From: Cymbidium sinense
Taxonomy: Eukaryota > Streptophyta > Magnoliopsida > Asparagales > Orchidaceae
NCBI GenBank assembly: GCA_021442155.1
Contig: CM038222.1
Span: 108,565,121-108,629,120 of the forward strand
Direction of reading: 5' to 3'
Length of the DNA stretch: 64,000 nucleotides
Both the position numbers and the translations under genes were made by a program. The notes under the pieces were generated by a model. That model did not search any database. It worked only from the letters and a program-made list of their open reading frames with translations, and was not told the DNA's origin. Of the stretch, positions 37,236 through 47,930 are shown in pieces (within the stretch, counting starts at the first letter, position 1; the number at the start of each line of letters is the position of its first letter).

Positions 37236-37636
37236 TTAAATATGATTTAATGAATAATATTTCATTAGGTTGAGCCCGCTGATTGGAAGCATCAGATGCT
37301 CTCCTTTATGGTTGATGAGCTAATAAGATCCTCCTTGGTAGGCCTTCTCGATGGAAAAAGAGTCTTCTTAAATGGGTTCAAACTTGCCTCACATCTTACG
37401 ACGGGCAACGATTGGTCTCCTTAGAACAAAAATAAGCTCTCCTACTTGAAAAGTCTAGGTCGGACCAACTTATTGTGAGCTTGAATCATTTTGTCTTTGT
37501 ATAACTCGAGGTTTTGGCATGCCCGTAAGCGTATCTCCTCCAAACCTTCAAGCTCTTCTAACCGTAACTTGACGTTATGCTCTATTGTGATTTTGCTACC
37601 CACAGCTATCCTCAATGATGGGAGTTGGACTTCTAA
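37236..37636 (-). pseudogene. Integrase C-terminal part (after the MULE insertion)
   Basis: The minus-strand translation begins with LEVQLPSLRIAVG and continues through RLEELEGLEEIRLRA and NKLVRPRLF to a premature stop. After further stops it shows the SIEKAYQGGSY and LINHKGEHLM signatures that close plant gypsy integrases, then a YYS-like end near 37236. This is the GPY/F-chromodomain-like end of the polyprotein. The N-terminal part of the same domain lies at 45952-46060, beyond the MULE. At least four stops are present, so it is not functional. Confidence 0.85.
37628..37636. repeat. Target site duplication, left (GACTTCTAA)
   Basis: This is identical to 45952-45960. Nine base pairs is the usual MULE target duplication. 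Confidence 0.9.
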
Positions 37637-38005
37637 GGTAATTTTTTTAAATTGAGTACGGTTAAAATGTAAATTAGCTAATTGAGTATCAATAAAAAAA
37701 ATTTAAGAATAGGTATAGTCGCCCAATTGGTATCGCCACGCCATGTCTGACGTGGCCATGCCATGAAGAGTGGCCGCCCACCAATTGGGTGACGGCTTCA
37801 GATATCAAGCCGCCGCCTAATTAGTGGGCGGCTTAGATACGGAGCCGGGCCGCCCACTAATTGGATCGGCCCCTATATCTTTAGGGCCGACGCTCAGAGG
37901 CCCTATCGCTGCTCGATTCCTCCCCGAAACTCCTCCGCCAGGAACTACCAATCAACCCGACCGCCCACCGAGCACGGTCCTCCTCTCGAACTTTTCCGGC
38001 CGTAG
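37637..38005 (+). repeat. MULE terminal inverted repeat, left
   Basis: It matches the right end in reverse through AAATTGAGTACGGTTAAAAT, TTTAAGAATAGGTATAG, GGGCCGA, GCTCGATTCCTCCCCGAAAC and GACCGCCCACCGAGCACGG. Between these lie several copies of GCCGCCCACTAATTGG-type palindromic words, which may serve as transposase binding sites. Confidence 0.9.
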
Positions 38006-39260
38006 TCTCACACCGCAGCGCTTTTTTTGTCCCGCTGTACACGACTTCTCTAGGTATTTTTATTGTTACTATCACTGATCTCGTTGCACTAAGTATAATG
38101 ATGTAATAAACTTTGAATAAAATCAAATGAAGACGAGAGAACATGTTAAAGATCTCAACACATAGCATAAGCTTATGTGATTTGATATAGCGTGGATTAG
38201 GCTGTCATCTTAGCACAACTATGAAGATCATTAACTTATGGTTATTTTCTGTAAATTCTTATGTGAGACTTTTGGGTGGAGCAATGCTTATCCTCAATTT
38301 TTCTTTAGTCTAGTTGTGCTTAGTAGGATAGTCGCTACTACATGGTGTTTAATATTATTTCACATTGATGTTCATTAATTATTCAATATTTAGATGATAA
38401 ATAGTAATCATAAAAATTAAGTGATACTCTGACTTTATATATATTGAGTTAAGTGATACTCATAAATTTAGCTAATACTTGCAATTTTATTTATGTGCAT
38501 TTGAGTTTTCAAGATTTTAGGTATTTTGTCTATGGAAATGATATTAAAGATTTGTGTGATGGCCCTACATTAGTTGGTCATATAGTAGTTGGCATGGGTT
38601 GAAAATAAGAATGATGGCTTCATCGCAATTTTGGAAGGCCTCTTTGCTTGTGTGAGGGCATGAAAGTTATCCCGTTGCACTTATTTTAGATTGGCATTTT
38701 GGAGAGCCTTTCATCTTTCGATTTAACTAAACTTTTATGTATTGTTGTCTTGAGAGTTGTTTTCTTTCTCAATTCAAGCAATTCATCATGAATGACAATT
38801 TTGTTGTGAATCTTGATATTTGAGTGAATTTAGAAAATAATTATTGTAGGATAAAATTATAAATATAGCCAAGCTTAGCTTGATTAGTTTTAAGTAGTTT
38901 GATTTTAACTTCACTCAAGATTATATATTGAGTTGGGAGCTTGAATTTATTTTTATTCTGACATGCCTTTAATATATAAATCATAAAGAAGTTTTTTATT
39001 TCAAAATAAATATGTAGTAATCCTTTTTTTAACTAAGTAGTAAATTTTTATTTATAATTTATTTGTAATTTATAAGATTGTTTAGGCTTCTCATGTAGCC
39101 AAGTTATTCTTCAAAAAAAGCATTTGTCTATGTGGATTTCCCACTCATTATATGTGATAAGAATGTAAGGTTTGTCTTAAGATTTATTTCCCACTTTTAT
39201 TTAGTCCCGATCCGTTATTTCTCATAATTTGATGTAGCTGATTGTAAACCATAATCTTCT
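38006..39260. other. Non-coding interior of the MULE, left part
   Basis: This stretch is AT-rich without frames of note. It may contain promoter or intron sequence of the plus-strand PMD-like gene. Nothing specific is recognised. Confidence 0.6.
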
Positions 39261-39269
39261 ACTTTTCGA

Positions 39270-41310
39270 CATGATGGCGAGGAGCACCACCCGCCTAGAC
39301 GTCGGGACGAGCTGCTTAGGGAGGCCACCCACCATTGGAGCGCACCTTCGAGGTTCATCCTAGTATTGCCTCCCTACGTATGCATCACCCCCGACATCGT
39401 AAGTGAATTTTTTTTTTTGCGTAATGTTACCGCTTACCTTTTATTTGGACGTACTTAGATTTTTTTTTCGAGCACTGCATTTGAGGCCGCATCACACTTG
39501 CTTATGAAGGAGTGGCCCATTACATGCACAGATTCATCGAGGCGCTAGATCGTGGCTCGCATCAGTTTACGCTTCATCCCCGCTGGATCATCGCTGCTTA
39601 CCGCCTTGGTTGAGAGATGGTCTCCGCATCAATACCTTCTACCTCGTAGATGACCGTGACACTGTGACGTGATGATTTTAGGACTACGGATTGATGGACC
39701 ACCTATCATGTCCGACAGATTGGCGAGGAGAAGAGATGGGTCACTTGGCTGATTGTATGCGATGATTTGTTAGACGACACCCATTACGCGTGATGTACCA
39801 TGATCCGTCACCGCATATCGTCGACATTCGATGGGCCGTGCACATGCAGATACATGCATGCCACGAGGTGGCTTAGGTGGACTTTCTGTGAGTCATATGA
39901 CGACAGCAGGAGTTCTTCCGACACGCGAAGCTTATATTTTATTTCGATTGGCGCTTCATCACCGATACTTCGTGAGGTCCACCTACGTATTTACCACTCG
40001 GAGGATCCGGATTCTTTTAGCATGATGTCATAGTGGAGTGCTTTGGCTCATCTATAGGGAGTCGACGAAGTCGACTAGAGGCCAACATGGTCGGTTGCCT
40101 ACACCTCCTGATTTGGGCTTGGGAGCATATTCATGTGGGTAGACTTTACATGTGCCATATCCGCAGCTTGTCGTCTCGATTGGTTTGAGGTATGTGTTGT
40201 TAACTACATTTTCAAATTATGCTTATATATATGTTTAAACTTTTCCGTGGTGCGTGGAATGAGAAGATGTTCGCCAACGCCCACAAATGTTGCGGTACGA
40301 AATGAGCTAAATGACTGCGGCAAACACAGTTGATCTCAGCTAACACTTTAGTCTAAATAACTCAGAATGTAGATTATATTTTAACATAGTTTTATCATAC
40401 GTAGGTGATCCGGGGGTGCAGAGCGATGACATCACATCTATCACTATATGCTCTATAGCTCTCGACATATGGTTAGCATCGAGTCCCTCTTATCACCGGA
40501 AGAGGGTTGAGTGGTATTTACCGATAGAGTGTCGCTACCGCCTTATTCCCGTGAGGGGATGTAGCCTGACCCTAGTTTCAAAAGGGTCGATGGTCGGTAA
40601 AGCAGATGTCGACCGGGTTGATTACCACCACACATTGCTTCTTGGGAGAGGCGAGGGATTGCCTCCGAGGGTCTAGATGAGGTCGGAGAAGACCGCTATC
40701 GCACGCTACCGGGTTTAGATCGTGGGCTTCTTTGTACTTACTGGCCGCCCCGACAGATCCTCCAACCACTTACTACGCTAGAGCACCAGTGGAGCGTCTT
40801 TATGTAAGTTATGATATAAGTTAATATTCAATATTTTTGTAAGTGATAATTTTACATTCCATTTTTTGTGTAGGCGGATCATATCGCAGTAACTCGAGAC
40901 ATATTTCAACCATACTTCAGTGCTGTGGATGATCACCACTTACAGCGATGTGTCGATAGGTACGAGATGATATGCAAAGACCGAGCGTGTACATATTGGG
41001 GACACATACTATGGATCGGTTACTACAGAGGGGGCATACGAGCATGGCCGGCCGTCCATCTACTTCTCGATCCAGTCCTTCTACGTACGCGATCCAGTCC
41101 TTCTATCGTCCAGTCCTCTACGTCGTGTCCAGACCTTCTACATATCAGCCGTCATATGACTCGCAGCCACCTATATTCCAATCACAGGATGATATGTCGC
41201 ACAATGCCGAGGATCTTGCACTAGAGGGCCATCATCAGCGTGATCGCGCTCGCGGCCACACAGTGCTATTCCACCAGAACAGGAGGCTTGTCTCACGGGG
41301 TAGGGTTTAG
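39270..41310 (+). pseudogene. PMD-like (plant mobile domain, MAIN/MAIL type) gene remnant inside the MULE
   Basis: Base composition turns GC-balanced and translated fragments match the PMD family in order. A PMD-like segment near 40100-40140 reads VGCLHLLIWAWEHIHVGRL, a family hallmark. Near 40475-40550 fragments including VPLI and VEWYLPIECRYRL correspond to the family's conserved VEWHLP region. Near 40880-40980 ADHIAVTRDIFQPYFSAVDD is followed by a tyrosine-rich tail. The region is split over all three frames, with several stops and probably two introns (AT-rich gaps at 40190-40400 and 40800-40875). PMD proteins are known both as host proteins (MAIN, MAIL1 in Arabidopsis) and as passengers of plant transposons. 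Here it is a decayed passenger on the strand opposite the transposase. Exact exon limits are not resolved. Confidence 0.6.
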
Positions 41311-42540
41311 GACAGTGTCTGTACTACATTTTATCTTTCTGTTTCAGTACAAATTACAGAGTCATGTACACACAAACTTTGATTATGGCATTTTATTAGT
41401 TATTTTCTCATGTTTAGTAGTTATTGTATCTGTGTACATTTTATTAACATTTTCTAACATTTTATTAGTTCTATGAACATAAATGCAGTGAATGGATAAT
41501 CTTTGATGTTCTTTCATGTCCATTGGAGCGAGAGACTGTTAATCATCTGTGTAATTTCTTGGTCATGTGATTGTGATAATAGTTCCATTATGGTTATTCT
41601 TGCCATGAAATTCCTTGGTGCAAGGTGAACCGCTTTGATATCTGTGGAAGTTTGAGATGAATTTTGTAGTTTTTTTATGAGACCCAATCAGATGAATATG
41701 AAGAGTTCATCATTATTTGATAATGAAGAAATATTTGGTGGGTAGGATGACATGAAATAGCAAGAAACCTTGTTAGGCTTTGCTTGTATGATGGTTAGAT
41801 ATTCTATTTGTTATTAAGGGCATGTTTGGGGCAGTTGTCTTTCTCATGTTTGGGGCAGTTATTTTTCTCATGTTTAGTAGTTATTGTTTAGTGCATTTTA
41901 TTAACATTTTCTAACATTTTATTAGTTAATAACTTGAAAATTTTTATGGGAGGGTGGAATTGCTTTTATTGGTGCAATGCTTCTTTGCTGTTCTCTTGCA
42001 TTGGCATAGTGCGCCTGCTCGCATCATGCGTGCAACCAGAACTAAACTAATTGAAGTTGGAACTTCATATCGAAGCCGGTCGCGATGTGGCGCGGCTATA
42101 GATCTTGATTGCCCAATCGGGCGGCTTCGATATCTGAATATTTGTCCATTTGGTCTAAGGCCTGCAGATTCTGCATTTCACTCCCAAATTCTGAATAATT
42201 GGAATATCTCAACCGCCTCTTCAGAGTTTGATTTCATTACATACCCATCAACAAGGACATTGTATGATATCAACTTCTTCTCATACAGCATTTTAGAAGC
42301 TTTGCAAGCATCTTTCATTTAGTTTTGTGTTATTTATTAGATAAGTGCTACATTTATAACACTGAAATAAACATTTACTTCCCAATTTGAGCACATAAAC
42401 ATAGACTAATCAAGCAATTCAGTTCACAAATGGACAAGAAACAAGATTTCATTATGCCGTAATCAAAGTTAGCTTGTACATGACTCTAAAGTTTGTAATG
42501 AAACGGAAAAATAAAATGTAGTAGATAGTCTAAACCCTAC
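41311..42540. other. Spacer between the MULE's two convergent genes
   Basis: It is mostly AT-rich and non-coding. At about 42080-42140 a short GC-rich patch reads GCCCAATCGGGCGGCTTCGA plus TATCTGAA, resembling the sub-terminal words of the left inverted repeat (CCAATTGGGTGACGGCTTCA, then GATATC). The 122-residue frame over it (41954-42322) is therefore not trusted. Confidence 0.55.
41397..41470 (+). repeat. 74-bp direct duplication (second copy at 41859-41929)
   Basis: Both copies contain TCTCATGTTTAGTAGTTATTG and CATTTTATTAACATTTTCTA. Just before the second copy, CATGTTTGGGGCAGTT is also doubled (41822 and 41846). Confidence 0.85.
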
Positions 42541-42544
42541 AACA

Positions 42545-45208
42545 CCAACGCCTTCGCCTCATGCTTTGCTATGTCAGACGTCTAGCATGCGGTGGCCCTC
42601 TACCATCGTACCTGTCAGAAAAGGATCTCAAATGTATTAGTGCTAATATTGTAAATTGTAAGTAGCTCAGTGCAATCTGAAAGAGAAAAATAAGCATTAT
42701 CCTATTGGAAAATGTACCGTCGACTGTCAATGTTATGGGGGCACGATGACCTGTAGTGACCAGCTGTTTTGCATATGCTACAAGTTCTGCTACTTGAACC
42801 TACATTTTCATCCATTGTGTTTCTGAATCTATTCGTACATGGTCGGCCTGACCTTCTACGAAAGTTAGGTGGCTGCAATGTGACTAAGTCATGCTCTTCA
42901 CTGATAGATGGCCAATCGAGCGATGGTATGAAATTCATTTATGTATGTCGCCTTATACGATTGCGAGTGTAACTATGACACGTGAGATGGTTTAACCGTC
43001 AAATCCCAATGCAATCACATGTGGGCATGGACAATGATATATGATCGTTCGCCACAATTACAAACACATATGCCATTATCTAGTAAATCAACTCAATGAT
43101 CTACGGACTGTCAAAAACCGCATCGTGTTGATATACGGTTCAATGCTAACCTCCCTTTCAGTACGTTGTAACAGTGTGGATATCCTCTGAGTATAACTAG
43201 ACAAGTTGACTTCCTCTTGCTGAGTAGCAGTGGATAATCGTTTCATGAACAAAGCTACTAAGTTGTAATAGATAGCAGTGATTAAAGCCTGAATCGGTAA
43301 ACCACATGCCCGTTTCAGTACACCATTAAAGCACTCAGATGCATTCGTTATCATTATCCCGTAACGCATACCACCATCGTGTACAAGGGACCATTTTACA
43401 GGGCCACGCTTCTGGCCAATTGTACGCTTCTTTAACATTTTAATGTCTAGCATTAAACGGTTGAATTGATGAATATCATCAGTGTTACCTGCCATATACA
43501 TCTTTTGACATAGAAACTCAACATCAGCAATTCCCAGTCTGCGTACGGCTTTTTTGAAATTCTCACGCAAATGGCGCAAACAATGCCTATGCGCTGCCCA
43601 AGAAAAAATCTCTTTGCATCCATGCAAGAGAGCATGTTTTATCGATATTATGCATAAATCGCGTCTAGACACGCGGTAACATATCATGCAGCGTAAAATA
43701 CAACCATGAATCAACATTCTCGATTTCACAACAAAGAAAAGCTAGAAATAACCCATTATTGTCGATTCTCGACAGGTTAATAATGTGCCACCATACTTCA
43801 AAAAGTACCGTGCTCAAACAGTCGGCAACTTCATCCCATTATTGAAGGTCCAAAAGCCCAAAAAAGTCTCTGAAAATGTTGCGTAGTGGTAGATTGAATT
43901 CTGTAGACTGTACCAGGTAAAGTAGTAGAAATTGATTGCATATAAAGAGTGAGAGTCCTATAGGACTCTTCCCAGCTACCTAATATTGCTTTTATTGCCT
44001 TACGCCTTGCATCCCATGCTTTCATATATGAAACTTTAACATTGAATTTCGACTCCATTCTACCTATAATCTCTCTAGGTTTCAAATCAATCTGGTGCCT
44101 GATCATAGGTTTGATGTAGTACACTATGAAATTTGAACTACGTCGATGACCGATGAACTTACCGCATTGACACATATGATTTTCACCAACTTTTGATATT
44201 CTCCAAGCACCCCTAATCGTTTCTTCGCTACAATGTAAACGCAATTACAGGGCCTTCTAGGACTATCGTACTGCACACATACAACCGTGTAGTTCTTCTG
44301 ATTAGAGGTAACTGTTCGGAATTGAACATTATTTACTATGGACCACCCGACAATAGCAAATTGCATACTCCGTTTACTTGCAAAACACATACCTTCGGCA
44401 ATGTCATTTGGAATTTCAATTTCATCATTTAGGGCAGTTTCGTTAGATGGGCCGTCAAAGTAAACATCGTTGTCCCACTGCCTCGTAGTTTTACACTTCT
44501 GGACATACTCGTTTGTGGATAACATATGACTCTCACTGTCAATATTGCGAAATGAGTGATTTCTCGTGATTATGACTCACATATTCTCAAGTGGTTTAAC
44601 TCGAGTCATCATCACTAATACCCCGCCGGACTCACTTGAGCCACTACTCATAGTGATACTCATCTCCAAGCAAAGACTCTCGGCACATACGGTTCATCCG
44701 AACGGTATATAGCATCATCACTGCCACATAACTTATAAGTTCAGTAACTAATTATCATATTAATTGTTACAAGTATAATCAGATAAATTATGACGATATA
44801 CTACCTGGGAATAAACTCATCAGAGCTGCGTTGTATCCCCGGATGTTCTTGTGTGATGAAATCCTGTGTATGTGTTAGCGGTATATCTACTGACCTTACT
44901 ACCGGATCAGCTGATGTGGATGCAATATTAACATCTTCCACTTCGACATACAACACCAACATCTGACGGGAAGCTTCGTCAAGTGTAACTTCGCAAACGT
45001 CATCGTCAGATATGACAGACGCTATAAATCCGCTACCCACTGGATAACGACCTGTTAGAGTGACAGTGTGGCGCTCCGGATCAATGTGCAAGCTTCTCAT
45101 AATTCGTTGCTTCAATTCCAGTAAGGTGCTATGACGCTGAACCTTAACTGGACGATTTTGACCTCCCACATAACTTGGACTGAATTGCTCATCGATACTC
45201 GGTTCCAT
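42545..45208 (-). pseudogene. MuDR-type MULE transposase, broken
   Basis: It starts at ATG 45208 with a 135-residue N-terminal segment (ubiquitin-like/PB1-like, RPVKVQRHSTLLELKQRI). A plausible intron follows, with donor CAG/GTAGT at about 44805 and acceptor GGCAG near 44730. Next comes the MuDR N-terminal DNA-binding region (44525-44124, with FASKRSMQFAIVGWSIVN), then LKPREIIGRME and VSYMKAWDARRKAI (43831-44244, other frame). The catalytic core is split: a GGTLLT-like stretch near 43780, then AAHRHCLRHLRENF and MITNASECFNGVLKRA (43729-43088). A SWIM zinc-finger-like stretch with a frameshift lies near 43000-43060, and a CCHC zinc knuckle (CSICKTAGHYRSSC) ends it near 42750. At least three frameshifts and several stops break it; the first catalytic Asp region is unreadable in one frame. 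It cannot be active as it stands. Confidence 0.88.
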
Positions 45209-45564
45209 AGAAAAGAATCAATAAACAAATTCTCTATTCATCTTGCAAAATAAGTTATATGAATAATGAGAATTTTATATTAACCGACACCCTAATTAAT
45301 ACTACTTTTGGCTACTTAACACCTAAATAAATTGATAAATAAAGTGATTTCGTGTTTATGAAGAACGACGGATGTGCTAAAAAATGTAGAATCCGCCAAA
45401 GGGAATTTTCCTCAACTGAATTGGAGCTGCAAGAATCGTCGCCGAAAGCTAATGTTGACTTCCAACGGCTGGTAAATGAGAGAGGGAAGTAGTTAAACGT
45501 CGTCAAAGTGAATGCCGGGAAAAACTAAAAGTTTCTATCGAATAGACAAGACGCAAGGCAAGCG
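45209..45564. other. Upstream region of the MULE transposase
   Basis: This is about 350 bp between the transposase start and the right inverted repeat. It should hold its promoter and 5' UTR. No clear TATA box was singled out. Confidence 0.5.
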
Positions 45565-45951
45565 TCGATTCAGCTACCGTGAGTTCCGGAGGCGGAGGAC
45601 GGTGCTCGGTGGGCGGTCGGACTTTGGTCGGAGTTCCTACGAGCGGAGAGCGGAGTTTCGGGGGAGGAATCGAGCAAAACCGAGGAGATAGGGCCGATCG
45701 GGGCGATCGGCCCTAAAGATATGTCGGGGCCAGTCGCCCAATTAGTGGGCGACTGGCTCCCGTAATCTGAAGCCAGTCGCCCACTAATTGGGCAACCTTC
45801 AATGGCGGCAGCCACTCTTTCACGCGGCGCCACGCTGAACGACGCGAGCGTGGCTCGCCCCATTAATGGCTATACCTATTCTTAAATTTTTTTTATTAAT
45901 ACTTAATTACCTAATTCACATTTTAACCGTACTCAATTTAAAAAAATTGCC
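45565..45951 (-). repeat. MULE terminal inverted repeat, right
   Basis: It is the partner of 37637-38005. It includes a 12-bp perfect stem (GCCAGTCGCCCA at 45729-45740 and TGGGCGACTGGC at 45746-45757) around ATTAG, and a second GTCGCCCACTAATTGGGC near 45776. Confidence 0.9.
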
Positions 45952-45960
45952 GACTTCTAA
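45952..45960. repeat. Target site duplication, right (GACTTCTAA)
   Basis: This is a perfect copy of 37628-37636. Confidence 0.9.
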
Positions 45961-46440
45961 TGGTAGAACGGCTTCGGACCCATATACTAAGGAGAAAGGA
46001 GTAGATTGAGTTGGGGTTATGTAAGTGGTGTGGTAGGCCCACAAAGCTTCAACTAACTACTCATATCACTGTCGTTTGTTGTCATCTAGTGTCTTCTTGA
46101 GTATTTGGATGAGAGTTTTGTTGAAAGCTTTTGCTAAACCATTCACTGTTGATAGTAGATGGTAGAGTATCTCCAATCTATGTTGTCTCTGAGCGAAGTT
46201 GTTAATTTTGGTTCTCTTGAATGTAGTATCATTATCAGATATAATCTGGTGGGGCACCCCGAATCTATATATGATATGGTTCCTGAAAAATTAGAGCACA
46301 TGTTGATCTTTGACCTCTCTGAGCGGAATCACCTCCGCCCACTTGAAAAAGAAGTTGGTAGCAGTGAGGTTAAACCAATGACCCTTAGAAGAAGGAGGAT
46401 CAATCAGACCCACTATGTCAGTACCCTAACACTCGAATGG
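45961..46440 (-). pseudogene. Integrase catalytic core (before the MULE insertion)
   Basis: Minus-strand fragments give DIVG, TNFFFKWAEVIPL and RFGVPHQIISDND (the first and second catalytic Asp regions), then NGLAKAFNKT and LVEALWAYHTT. The third catalytic residue should be Glu in the motif NGxAE, but codon 46129-46131 encodes Lys. Stops occur near 46080 and 46295. The reading runs up to the 9-bp target duplication and resumes at 37636, which proves the insertion point. Confidence 0.88.
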
Positions 46441-46767
46441 CCATGAGGCCAATGTTGAATGTAGAATGTTAGGTGATTGGTGTAGGACCACTCAGTGTAC
46501 TTGACATTGATGGCATCGCCTAGCTACGTCCTTGTAGTCTGTAATCATCGACGGCCAATAATATCCCAGTCTCTTAATTTTGGCTTTCTTCTTGGGACCG
46601 GATTGGTGAGCTCCGCATAATCTTGAGTGCACCTCGGTCAAGATCTTATGGGCTTCGTGCTTATCTAAACATCGTAACCACATATGATCGAAGGACCGTC
46701 GGTATAAGATACCATCCACGAGGGCGTAAGAAAGTTCCCTTTGCTTCATCTGATGTGCTTGGGACAT
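46441..46767 (-). pseudogene. Integrase zinc-binding (HHCC) region
   Basis: The translation contains LVDGILYRRSFDHMWLRCL, then H-x-R-LCGAHQSG, GYYWPSM and CHQC. The two His and two Cys of the HHCC zinc site (EVHSRLCGAH and CHQC) are intact over this 91-residue segment. Confidence 0.88.
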
Positions 46768-47350
46768 CTTTTGAGGTAGTTTGTCTTTATTTAAGTAATC
46801 AATGAATGGTTGGCTCCAATCCAGCTTTTCATCCTTTTTGGCAACAACAACCTCCCATTCAAGAGAGTATTTTTTGATGAGTTCAGTATCAATAAGTGGC
46901 AGGATTTGCCTATTTTGGATCTATATTAATATGGACTCATCTTTCGGGCATGTCAACTCCTTAGCAAGCTTGGCTAAAGCATTTGCTATAGCATTTTCTT
47001 CTCGAGGGATCTTGTATATGGTCACTTCTGAAATTTGAGCCAACAACTCTATGGTATACTTATGGTAGTGATGGAGTGCTTGAGGACTTTGTAGGACCCA
47101 ATGATTTGGTTGACCACTAGTTGGGAATCCCCAAATATATTGATGTTCTAGATGCCTAGCGAAATGGCTAACTCCAGACTGGCAATTAGAGCATCATATC
47201 CAGCTTCATTGTCGGTGCAAGGATCAGATAGATGATATGAGAATCTCATTATATCGTGGTCCAGAGTTAGGAGAACTATTCTTATCCCTGCATTTCATGG
47301 AAGAGTAGATTGTGATTCTTCTCCTTTTAGAGAGGAAGCTGCACCATCAA
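46768..47350 (-). pseudogene. Second (archaeal-type) RNase H domain
   Basis: MYFDGAASS (first Asp, near 47340), TDNEAGYDALIASLELAI (Glu, near 47190) and IFGDSQLVVNQI (Asp, near 47130) are the ordered acidic motifs of the archaeal-type RNase H of Tat/Ogre elements. Stops and one frame change interrupt it. The fragment up to 46768 corresponds to the linker toward integrase. Confidence 0.8.
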
Positions 47351-47930
47351 AATACATCTCCCATCGACAAATGCTAGTATCCCTTAGGTTCATGATTTGT
47401 TCATCGGGGAGATCATCACTAAGCAGAGAGTCAGCATGAAGTGGGTGTGCTACTAAGAAATCCATGAGTGTTTGTCCTTTCACTCCACAGAGGGGTACGA
47501 AAGTGATATCGAACTGCGACAAAATTATGGACCAACGGGCCAACCATCTGGATAACATCGGCCATGTCATGAGATATTATAGTGGATTGATTCTATAAAT
47601 CAAGTTCACTTTATGAGAAATCATGTAATGTCATATCTTTTGGGATGCGAATTAAAGCAAGACAATGCTTCTCAATGGGTGGATAGTTTGCTTTAATAGA
47701 AATTAGACGACGACTGAGATAGTAGAGCACGTTCTCTATCCCTTCATCGTTGGTTTGGGCCAATAAAGCGCTAAGGAGTCATCTAATGTAGTAGTGTAGA
47801 GGATTAAAGGCTTACTCGGGATAGGGGCAGCTAAGGCTGGCGGCGTCATCAAGTACTGTTTGATGCTCTTGAAGGCATGCTGGCACTGGTCATCCCACTT
47901 GAACTTAGCATCCTTCTTGACCACTGTTAA
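47351..47930 (-). pseudogene. Retroviral-type RNase H domain of pol
   Basis: The 47736-47924 segment shows FKWDDQCQHAFKSIKQYL and LILYTTTLDDSLA. A frameshift near 47760 moves the AQTNDEG and LYYLSRRLI motifs to another frame. The 47570-47395 segment ends with LARWSIILSQFDITFVP and VKGQTLMDFLVAHPL, typical of this position. Confidence 0.85.

Larger units (their letters stand above)
37637..45951 (-). mobile_element. Mutator-like element (MULE), 8315 bp, carrying transposase and a PMD-like gene
   Basis: The termini are GGTAATTTTTTTAAATTGAG on the left and, read inward, GGCAATTTTTTTTAAATTGA on the right, within inverted repeats of about 370-385 bp. A perfect 9-bp target duplication flanks it. 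The minus strand encodes a degenerate MuDR-type transposase (42545-45208), and the plus strand encodes a degenerate plant-mobile-domain protein (about 39270-41310). The preserved target duplication and still-alignable ends indicate a much younger insertion than the gypsy host, yet the transposase is already broken. Confidence 0.92.

Noticed and set aside
41954..42322. 122-codon frame on the plus strand within the MULE
   Set aside because: It spans a patch resembling the MULE's sub-terminal words and AT-rich spacer, with no domain visible.
45570..45863. 97-codon frame in the right MULE end
   Set aside because: It is the translation of the inverted repeat; the left end gives similar chance frames.
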